The notes under the pieces: generated by a model
What the model was told of the DNA's origin: nothing
Seen by the model: only the letters and a program-made list of their open reading frames with translations
Database searches by the model: none
Shown here: positions 19,717-26,909 of the stretch, one piece after another
Layout: each line of letters starts with the position of its first letter
Position numbering within the stretch: position 1 is the first letter of the stretch
DNA from: a bacterium
GTDB taxonomy: Bacteria > SZUA-79 > Acidulodesulfobacterales > Acidulodesulfobacteraceae
Length of the DNA: 34,691 nucleotides
Reading direction: 5' to 3'
Assembly: GCA_021822625.1 (NCBI GenBank)
Contig: JAKAQK010000007.1
Location: 1-34,691 of the forward strand
Translations under genes and position numbers: made by a program

Positions 19717-20559
19717 ATGTATGAAATTATTGAAAATAAAAGCATTGGAGAAGGGGTCAATGTTTATAAAATAAATGCTCCCGATATAGCATCCAAAGCT
19801 TTACCAGGTCAGTTTGTCATCCTGCGCGTACATAAAAAAGGAGAACGTATTCCTATAACTATTGCAGATACGGATAAAAATACAGGTTATATTACTATAC
19901 TCGTCCAAACCTTGGGCAAAACAACGCATTTATTAAGTGAATTAAAAGCCGGGGATGAACTGGCTGATCTCGTGGGTCCATTAGGCATTCCTTCTGAAAT
20001 TGAAAACTTCGGCACTGTAGTTTGCATAGGCGGCGGGTTTGGCATTGCAGCCGTTCATCCAATTGCAAAAGCTCTGAAAAATGCTGGTGACGATGTTATT
20101 TCTATAATAGGAGCCAGAAGGAAAGACCTTTTATTGATGGAAAACGATATGCGAAACGCAAGTTCTGAACTCTTAATAGCAACTGACGACGGAAGTTACG
20201 GAACAAAAGGATTTGTTACTGATATATTAAAAAAATTAATAGTTGACGATAAAAAAAATATTATAAGGGTTATAGCAATAGGCCCTGTTCCTATGATGAA
20301 AGCTGTAAGCGATTTTACTAAAAAATATAATATAAAAACTATTGTAAGTCTGAATCCAATTATGATAGACGGAACTGGAATGTGCGGGGCTTGCCGCGTT
20401 TTAGTCGGCGGACAGACAAAATTCGCGTGCGTTGACGGTCCTGATTTCGATGCGCATCAGGTTGATTTTGAGAATTTAGTGAACAGGCAGAGATTTTATA
20501 AAGATGAAGAAAAATCATCTTACGAGTGTCATAGAAAAGAGCATCATAAAGAGCAATAA
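19717..20559 (+). CDS. nfnA: NfnA/SudB-like ferredoxin-NADP reductase (sulfide dehydrogenase) FAD/NAD subunit
   Basis: PGQFVILRVHKKGERIPITIADTDKNTGYITILVQTLGKTTHLLSEL, VCIGGGFGIAAVHPIAKAL, FeS motif NPIMIDGTGMCGACRVLVGGQTKFACVDGPDFDAHQVDF. Confidence 0.93.
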   Translation: MYEIIENKSIGEGVNVYKINAPDIASKALPGQFVILRVHKKGERIPITIADTDKNTGYITILVQTLGKTTHLLSELKAGDELADLVGPLGIPSEIENFGTVVCIGGGFGIAAVHPIAKALKNAGDDVISIIGARRKDLLLMENDMRNASSELLIATDDGSYGTKGFVTDILKKLIVDDKKNIIRVIAIGPVPMMKAVSDFTKKYNIKTIVSLNPIMIDGTGMCGACRVLVGGQTKFACVDGPDFDAHQVDFENLVNRQRFYKDEEKSSYECHRKEHHKEQ

Positions 20560-20860
20560 TCTCGGCCGGCAATGTTGCAGCAGGTTAGCCGAGATATGTC
20601 TATTATATTCTACATGGCATGTATTAATTTATAAATTAATAATCGGTTATAGCGCGTTATAACTTATTGAGTATCTAACGGAATAATTTGACATTCATTT
20701 AATAATAAAAATATAAATTTTAAACATTTAAGATATGATTATTATTTTATTAAAGAAATAGTAGAAGTTAACTAAATTGTTATGACGGAGAGGAATGGTT
20801 GTTTCTTATATTATAAATTCTTATATATATAAAAAATTATAAGACAGCTAAAATTAAAAT

Positions 20861-22312
20861 ATGGAAAATAAAAATAAAGAACAGGGAATTCTTGATATTA
20901 AGGAAAGATTAAAAATAAAACGTCATGATATGCCTGCGCAAAATCCCGCAAAAAGAGTGCAAAATTTTAAAGAGGTTTCCATAGGCTATTCAATAGAAGA
21001 GGCAATTGAAGAAGCAAAAAGGTGTATTGACTGCAAAGTGCCGTATTGCATACAGGGATGTCCAGTCAACATTGATATTCCTTCCTTTATAAAATTAATA
21101 GAAAAAGGCGATTTTATAGGCGCCGCAAAAAAAATCAGAGAAAAAAGTTCGCTGCCTGCTGTATGCGGCAGAGTCTGCCCACAGGAAGACCAGTGCGAAA
21201 AAGTTTGTACGGTTGGAAGAAGAAAAGATTCAACCTCGGTTGCAATAGGTAATTTAGAAAGATTTGTAGCAGATTATGAGGCTGAACACGGTAAAAAAAA
21301 TAATGTTTCTAATAGTAAAAATTTATACGATAAAAAAATTGCAATAGTAGGAGCTGGACCGTCCGGTCTGGCGGCGGCAGGGGAATTGCGGCAAAAAGGT
21401 TATAGCGTGTCAATATTTGAAGCCCTGCATGAGGTAGGCGGCGTTCTTATATACGGAGTGCCTGAATTTAGACTTCCTAAGTCGATTCTTTTAAGAGAAG
21501 TCCAGATTTTGAAAGATATGGGGGTAGAAATATTTACAAATGTCGTTATCGGCAAAACAATAACTATAGATGAATTGTTAAACGAAAAAGGTTATAGCGC
21601 CGTTTTTATCGGAACCGGCGCGGGCACGCCTAAATTTTTGAATATTCCGGGAGAAGAACTAAACGGGGTTTATTCTGCCAATGAGTTTCTTACCCGAATA
21701 AATCTAATGCGGGCGTATAATATGAATGAGTACGATACGCCGATGAAATGCGGTAAAACATTAGTAGTTTTTGGAGCGGGCAATACCGCTATGGATGCGG
21801 TTAGGACTGGGCTTAGATTGGGTTACAGCGATGCAAGAATATTTTACAGAAGGTCCCGCAAGGAAATGACCGCCAGGCTCGAAGAGATACATCATGCGGA
21901 GCAGGAAGGAATTAAATTTGAATTTCTGATAAATCCTATAAGATTTATCGGAGATGAAAAGCAAGACCTGAAACAAGTAGAATGCCAAAGAATGGAGTTG
22001 GGCGAACCGGATGAAAGCGGACGTAGAAGACCGGTACCGATCAAAGGGTCTGAATTCAGCGTTGAAATTGATGCTGCGGTTATAGCTATAGGAACTAATG
22101 TAAATCCGATTGTGCCGTCTAGCACTCCGGGCATGGATTTAAATAAATGGGGATATATTATAGCTGATGAAAAAACCGGAAAAACAACCAAGAAAGGCGT
22201 ATTTGCAGGCGGCGACATAGTTACAGGCGCTGCGACCGTTATTCTTGCAATGGGAGCCGGTAAGAATGCTGCCGATGCTATAGATGAGTATTTGAGAACA
22301 AATATCTGGTAG
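20861..22312 (+). CDS. nfnB: NfnB/SudA/GltA-like NADPH-dependent oxidoreductase (glutamate synthase small-subunit family)
   Basis: CIDCKVPYCIQGCPVNIDIPSFI, CGRVCPQEDQCEKVC, IAIVGAGPSGLAAAGELRQKGYSVSIFEA, VVFGAGNTAMDAVRTGLRLG, GVFAGGDIVTGAATVILAMGAGKNAA. Confidence 0.93.
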   Translation: MENKNKEQGILDIKERLKIKRHDMPAQNPAKRVQNFKEVSIGYSIEEAIEEAKRCIDCKVPYCIQGCPVNIDIPSFIKLIEKGDFIGAAKKIREKSSLPAVCGRVCPQEDQCEKVCTVGRRKDSTSVAIGNLERFVADYEAEHGKKNNVSNSKNLYDKKIAIVGAGPSGLAAAGELRQKGYSVSIFEALHEVGGVLIYGVPEFRLPKSILLREVQILKDMGVEIFTNVVIGKTITIDELLNEKGYSAVFIGTGAGTPKFLNIPGEELNGVYSANEFLTRINLMRAYNMNEYDTPMKCGKTLVVFGAGNTAMDAVRTGLRLGYSDARIFYRRSRKEMTARLEEIHHAEQEGIKFEFLINPIRFIGDEKQDLKQVECQRMELGEPDESGRRRPVPIKGSEFSVEIDAAVIAIGTNVNPIVPSSTPGMDLNKWGYIIADEKTGKTTKKGVFAGGDIVTGAATVILAMGAGKNAADAIDEYLRTNIW

Positions 22313-22691
22313 AGCTATTTTTGTCAAAATATTTTAGACATATGCGAAGACATATATTTTATTCATCCGAAATAAAAATAATTAATAGGAATATTAAAAA
22401 ATAATATTGACAATATATTAAGATTTACTGTAATATTAAAGTATATTTTTTATTTATTTTTTTTAATTTTTATTGATGCAGTTTTATATATATAACTATT
22501 TTCTTATAAAGATATTTTATCGTAAATTTATTTAATAAAACAAAGCAGCATAAGATAAGATTTAATGCTGATGCATTTCTTTTTTTGTTTTAGTTATAGG
22601 CAGGCGACGTAGTAGTATTAGTAATCGCGGATGTAATTAATAAAATAAATTCTTGTTTGTATATTTATAAGAAATTATTTTGTTTAAAACT

Positions 22692-22779
22692 GCCGGGGTG
22701 GCGGAAGTGGTAGACGCAAGGGACTTAAAATCCCTCGGAACTTAGTTCCGTGCCGGTTCGATTCCGGCCCTCGGCACCA
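22692..22779 (+). tRNA. tRNA-Leu (anticodon TAA), CCA encoded
   Basis: gccgggg...cctcggc acceptor, anticodon loop ctTAAaa, long variable arm (tcggaacttagttccgt), ggTTCGATTcc T-arm, A discriminator + CCA. Confidence 0.97.
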
Positions 22780-22800
22780 CATAAATATCTATTTAATTTT

Positions 22801-22832
22801 TCCCTTTCCCTTTCCCTTTCCCTTTCCCTTTC
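22801..22832. repeat. Hexanucleotide microsatellite (CCCTTT)n, about 5 units
   Basis: tccctttccctttccctttccctttccctttc directly visible. Confidence 0.97.
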
Positions 22833-22835
22833 TAT

Positions 22836-22863
22836 GATAAATAAATAAATAAATAAATAAATA
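22836..22863. repeat. Tetranucleotide microsatellite (AAAT)n, about 6-7 units
   Basis: gataaataaataaataaataaataaat directly visible, immediately after the hexamer tract. Confidence 0.95.
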
Positions 22864-22934
22864 ATTCGGTACCGTATCTTTAAAAGAAAATGTGTGTATT
22901 TAATTTATTTATCATTTGCACATTTGCAATCTGC

Positions 22935-23006
22935 GTACCAATCTCTAAAAAAGTAAAATAGTCCTTCAATGTACCAATCTCTAAAAAAGTAAAATAGTCC
23001 TTCAAT
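22935..23006. repeat. 36-bp perfect tandem duplication (2 copies)
   Basis: gtaccaatctctaaaaaagtaaaatagtccttcaat at 22935-22970 and 22971-23006. Confidence 0.95.
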
Positions 23007-23356
23007 AATATTTTAACCCGCATCATAATCCTTAAAGTAAGTATTAATATATAATGTCTCTGCATCTAATGTACACAGGAATTTAAAATTAAACTTTATT
23101 GCAAAAAAAATATATAGATTGCAGCATATCTGATGACTATATTGAACGTTTAATTTAATTAGAGCATTATATAATTGAATGAAGAGTCATATAAAATACT
23201 GTGACTATTAATAGGTTATATTAATAGTTGCACATTGTTTTATATTTGATTCTTAACAATTTGCATATAGTAATATTATTATATAATAATAGTCATATAT
23301 ATTTTTTATGTAAAGATTAATATTAAAAAAAATAGTTTTATAGTAATATTTTTTTA

Positions 23357-23389
23357 TTGACATTTAAAACATTAAGTGATAATTATAAT
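23357..23389 (+). promoter_or_regulatory. Candidate sigma70-type promoter upstream of the solute-binding protein gene
   Basis: TTGACA at 23357-23362; 17-bp spacer to taatta (23380-23385), with tataat overlapping at 23384-23389. AT-rich context lowers specificity. Confidence 0.4.
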
Positions 23390-23506
23390 ATATTATTAAA
23401 AAAAGTACCGCGTTCTTCAATAAATTATATATAGTTTGCACATGGTTCACGTACTAATATAAAATTAGTTCAAAACAAACAAATTAACCTTTAGGAGGCA
23501 AGAATT

Positions 23507-24499
23507 ATGAACGAAAGTTCAAAAAAGTTTTACAAACTTTTAGGCGTTGTTATGACTTTTGTTTTTGTGGTTTCGATGACAATGTCTAGCAGTTCGTTTG
23601 CAATGGGAATAAGAAGGATATTCCCGCCATGGTGCAAGCAGGGCGATCCGGCTCTTCATCAGGGATATAAGTTCAATGCTATAACAGTCGACAATAATCC
23701 TGATTATCACGGAAATATTACAACTGTTACATTGCACCCAAAATCCAGTTTAGTGCTTTATATCGGCGGAAATATATTTTTTGTTGTTCCGCGTTTAGTT
23801 AAAGCGTTTTTGAAAGAATATCCAAATGTCAAACATGTATTTTATATTACAATTCCTCCCGGCATTCTGATCAGAATGTGGAAACACGGGGATACAATCA
23901 CGCTCGGCAATTTAACAATGCATGTCGTGCCCGATGTTTATATGGCAGGAGCAAAAAAATTAAACTATACCAATAAAATCGGTATGACGGTAGGCAAAAA
24001 GGTGACTTATGTTACAAATGACCTAGAAATCATGACCGACAAAGGCAATCCTTATCATATAACCGGCTTAAAGAGCTTTTTAAATCCAAAGTTAAAGTTA
24101 TCTATGCCGAATCCTGAATGGGAAGGAATTGCAAGACAGATTAAAATGTCTTTAATAAAAGCAGGCGGAAAAAAATTAGAGCAGGCTGTTTATAACTATG
24201 GCGTTAAATCAGGAAGGGTATACTTAACGCATATTCATCATCGTCAGACACCTATAAGAATTATGCAGCATAAATCTGATGCCGGCGTAAATTGGTATTC
24301 TGAAGTGAAGTTTCAAGAAATGATAGGTAATCCTATAACAGGAGTTAAGATTCCAGCCAGTCAAAATACAACAGCTCTTTACGGTGCAGCAATGACAAAA
24401 GGCGCGCCAAATAAAGTTGCCGCAAAAGAATGGTTAAATTTCTTAAAAACAAAAACAAGCTTGAGAATATTTGAAAGATACGGTTTTAAAGCTCCTTGA
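23507..24499 (+). CDS. Periplasmic extracellular solute-binding protein (ModA/type II SBP-like)
   Basis: Strong RBS aggagg; signal peptide; LVLYIGGNIFFVVPRLVKAFLKEYPNVKHVFYITIPPG..., GKKVTYVTNDLEIM, KEWLNFLKTKTSLRIFERYGFKAP (classic SBP C-terminus). Confidence 0.72.
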   Translation: MNESSKKFYKLLGVVMTFVFVVSMTMSSSSFAMGIRRIFPPWCKQGDPALHQGYKFNAITVDNNPDYHGNITTVTLHPKSSLVLYIGGNIFFVVPRLVKAFLKEYPNVKHVFYITIPPGILIRMWKHGDTITLGNLTMHVVPDVYMAGAKKLNYTNKIGMTVGKKVTYVTNDLEIMTDKGNPYHITGLKSFLNPKLKLSMPNPEWEGIARQIKMSLIKAGGKKLEQAVYNYGVKSGRVYLTHIHHRQTPIRIMQHKSDAGVNWYSEVKFQEMIGNPITGVKIPASQNTTALYGAAMTKGAPNKVAAKEWLNFLKTKTSLRIFERYGFKAP

Positions 24500-24570
24500 T
24501 AAAATTGTAATAAAATATCGTTGGTTTGCAGATGTGTTCAGTTTTAGTTTATCAAAAATAAGCAAGAAAA

Positions 24571-24751
24571 CTCCCGCTTCTTAAGCGGAAGATGAATTGC
24601 TAAAAAAGTATTTAACATTGAGTTGCAATAGGGCAGGGACTGCCCGAATTAACGCCTGCAGAGTATGCTCTTACGGGTATTCAGAATATCGGATATAGTA
24701 ACCATACGTTGAAACAGGAAGCTCACGCCTCGTAAGGCGGGAGTAGTTCAC
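24571..24751 (+). mobile_element. Decayed IS200/IS605-type element: left-end hairpin, TnpB C-terminal remnant, right-end hairpin (approximate boundaries)
   Basis: LE-like hairpin CCGCTT-ctt-AAGCGG (24574-24588); frame 24622-24735 reads VAIGQGLPELTPAEYALTGIQNIGYSNHTLKQEAHAS*, which resembles TnpB C-termini (..KQEAHAS); RE hairpin CTCaCGCCT-cgta-AGGCGgGAG (24722-24743) followed by tagTTCAC. Confidence 0.8.
24622..24735 (+). pseudogene. TnpB (IS605 OrfB) C-terminal fragment
   Basis: Open from after a TGA (24619-24621) to TAA (24733-24735): VAIGQGLPELTPAEYALTGIQNIGYSNHTLKQEAHAS*; no RuvC/zinc-finger portion present. Confidence 0.78.
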
Positions 24752-24931
24752 AGTTAACATTGAAACACATCTGCAAATTAACACATCGCACATAGGTTGT
24801 GTTATAGTTACTATTAATATAATGAAAGATTAAAAAATTAAAATTATTAAAATTATTAAATATGCAGAGCGACCTATTAAGTGATGTAAATTAAGCAAAT
24901 GTAACAAGTGAAATTAAATGGGGTAAAGAAA

Positions 24932-25978
24932 ATGGCAAACAATTTTGATGTTAAAGACAGTACGTTTTATCGCTATTTAGCTTACGCTGCAATTCCACTG
25001 AGGATTACGCTCGGTTGGATGTTTTTTTCAGCTGCGTGGCGAAGAGTTGTATTATCGGCGGGGAAATTAGAACCAAACTCGCCATTGTGGGTGGGACATA
25101 AGTTCAATACTTTTATTCCTCATGCAAGCGGATTTATGGGTGTGCATTCTTTGATTCACACATTATTATTAAATCCGGGCGCATTAGCTGTGTTTCTGGA
25201 TATATTTACAGTAATTGAATTTTTAGTCGGACTTTCATTAATATTCGGACTGTTTTCAAGACTCGGCGCATTCGGTGCAGTTTGTTTAGCCTTTGGAATA
25301 CTGTTCGGTTCAGGATGGTTGGGTGCAACATGTCTTGACGAATGGCAGGTAGGTTCGGTCGAAATGGTGATTGGACTTTTAATATTATTCGTCGGCAGCG
25401 CATGGTCATTTGACGACTTAGTCAGAAATGCATGGCCAAATTTTGCTAATTCATTTGGTTACAGATTAATTGGAAACGGCCCGTTATGGGGAAATGGCTA
25501 TATGACATGGATAATAATATTCACCGTTTTTGGAACATTAGTAACTTTGGGTTCAAATCAATTATTCGACGGCGGAGTTTGGGGAAAATTGCATAATTTT
25601 GGCGCAAAAGTCGTAGTTTCAGTATCTAACGCTAAAATTTCTTCTAATAATGTCAAATTTCTTGCATACAGAATTGGCGGAAGCGGCGGCGCTCTGGCAA
25701 ATATTATGAAAGCGAAATTGGTTAATGCCGCCGGAAAAACTGTGTATTTATGGAATAACAAAGCCATAGTTTCACTTCCAAAAACAGATATACATAATAT
25801 TTATGTTAATAAAATGACCGTTAATAAATTCAGCCTTGAAATGCCTCTTGGCGCTAAAGCATTTATAACTTTGCCGTTTGTTAAAAAAATTAAAGCATTA
25901 AAAGCTGGAAGTTATAAATTAGAATTAGAAAATGTCGGCGGACAGGTGTTTTCGGCTAATGCACAATATAACGGATAA
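24932..25978 (+). CDS. DoxD-DoxA fusion: thiosulfate:quinone oxidoreductase-like membrane protein (DoxX superfamily)
   Basis: LRITLGWMFFSAAWRRVVL, PGALAVFLDIFTVIEFLVGLSLIFGLFSRLGAFGAVCLAFGILFGSGWLGATCLDEWQ multi-TM DoxD region, then a periplasmic DoxA-like beta domain (VSVSNAKISSNNVKFLAYRIGGSG...). Track starts at GTG 24908; ATG 24932 with ggggtaaag upstream appears better. Confidence 0.82.
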   Translation: MANNFDVKDSTFYRYLAYAAIPLRITLGWMFFSAAWRRVVLSAGKLEPNSPLWVGHKFNTFIPHASGFMGVHSLIHTLLLNPGALAVFLDIFTVIEFLVGLSLIFGLFSRLGAFGAVCLAFGILFGSGWLGATCLDEWQVGSVEMVIGLLILFVGSAWSFDDLVRNAWPNFANSFGYRLIGNGPLWGNGYMTWIIIFTVFGTLVTLGSNQLFDGGVWGKLHNFGAKVVVSVSNAKISSNNVKFLAYRIGGSGGALANIMKAKLVNAAGKTVYLWNNKAIVSLPKTDIHNIYVNKMTVNKFSLEMPLGAKAFITLPFVKKIKALKAGSYKLELENVGGQVFSANAQYNG

Positions 25979-26044
25979 TTAACATTCAGTTATAATTGTT
26001 TAAGTAAAATCAATATATAAAATTAATTAAAAAAGGAGAAGAAC

Positions 26045-26611
26045 ATGAAAAAGAAAAGCTCTTTGTTAAGCATTGCAATTATGGCATTTGCGATTGCTGT
26101 TTTTTCAATGACATCTAATGCCTACGCAAATTGGAGAGGGACTGCTCCAACAATTCATCCCGCCGGTTGGTACGGTTGGCACAATGTTAACGGAGTTAGA
26201 AAATATTTTCCTAACTTATCAATCAGCCCTGCTTTTACAATGGGTGCACCGTGGGTCCCGGGAAAGATTTATCATGCAATTTATGTAATCAGTGCAAATA
26301 ATAAAGTAAAAATGAATAAAATTATCGATAATATTCACAATGCTTTAAATGACCCAAGATTAAAAGGTCATATTGTAGTTGAATTACAGGCATTTAGCGC
26401 TGGAACACATCTATACTTTAAAGGCAATGGATACAAAAAAGCTTTATTAACCTTAAAAAAAGAAGGCGTAGAATTAGCACAGTGCGCAAATAGCTTATAC
26501 GAATTGCATATTCCAGTTTCAAAAATATATTCATTCGTGAAAGTTGTTCCGTCTGCTCAGGGCGAAATTATCTTAAGAGAAGCAGAAGGATATGCATATT
26601 TAAAACCATAA
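26045..26611 (+). CDS. Secreted DsrE/DsrF-like sulfur-relay family protein
   Basis: Signal peptide; KIYHAIYVISANNKVKMNKIIDNIHNALNDPRLKGHIVVELQAFSAGTHLYFKG...LTLKKEGVELAQCANSLYELHIP...VKVVPSAQGEIILREAEGYAYLKP matches DsrE-like layout incl. conserved Cys; RBS aaaaggagaag. Confidence 0.78.
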   Translation: MKKKSSLLSIAIMAFAIAVFSMTSNAYANWRGTAPTIHPAGWYGWHNVNGVRKYFPNLSISPAFTMGAPWVPGKIYHAIYVISANNKVKMNKIIDNIHNALNDPRLKGHIVVELQAFSAGTHLYFKGNGYKKALLTLKKEGVELAQCANSLYELHIPVSKIYSFVKVVPSAQGEIILREAEGYAYLKP

Positions 26612-26662
26612 TAAACGACGCAATTGTTAATATAGTTTATTGTGTATAACATGTTTAGAGTT

Positions 26663-26705
26663 AAAAGTCTGTTATAAAATTAAAACAATTTTATAACAGA
26701 CTTTT
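26663..26705 (+). terminator. Strong rho-independent terminator after the DsrE-like gene
   Basis: AAAAGTCTGTTATAAAATT-aaaac-AATTTTATAACAGACTTTT, 19-bp perfect stem, followed by T-rich sequence. Confidence 0.92.
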
Positions 26706-26731
26706 TTTTATTATAAGATATTTCAATAGAC

Positions 26732-26823
26732 TTAATAATCTTATATATAGAAAATAACACTATTCCGCTCTATTGCTAAAAGAGATTCTTTTAATATTTT
26801 AATAATCTTATATATAGAAAATA
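26732..26823. repeat. 25-bp perfect direct repeat (two copies, offset 67 bp)
   Basis: ttaataatcttatatatagaaaata at 26732-26756 and 26799-26823. Confidence 0.9.
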
Positions 26824-26909
26824 GCAATATCCTAAAAATTATTTTGCAGATGTTTTATTGTAAAATAATTATTGATAAAAAATTTAAAAATGATAATATA
26901 TAAATTACT

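Larger units (their letters stand above)
24525..24777. repeat. Perfect 14-bp inverted repeat flanking the IS605-type remnant
   Basis: TTTGCAGATGTGTT at 24525-24538; AACACATCTGCAAA at 24764-24777. Confidence 0.9.

Noticed and set aside
22407-22436. Promoter TTGACA-18-TAATAT upstream of tRNA-Leu
   Set aside because: About 255 bp from the tRNA in very AT-rich DNA; not specific enough to list as a feature.
22546-22570. Hairpin CAGCAT...ATGCTG followed by a T-rich tract, possible nfnB terminator
   Set aside because: Only a 6-bp stem with a 13-nt loop and far from the stop codon; weak.
22935-23006. CRISPR array
   Set aside because: Two 36-bp copies are directly abutting with no spacers, no further repeats and no cas genes in the window.
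22880-23065. Minus ORF 61 aa over the tandem repeat
   Set aside because: Open only because of the repeat and AT-rich context; no RBS or family signature.
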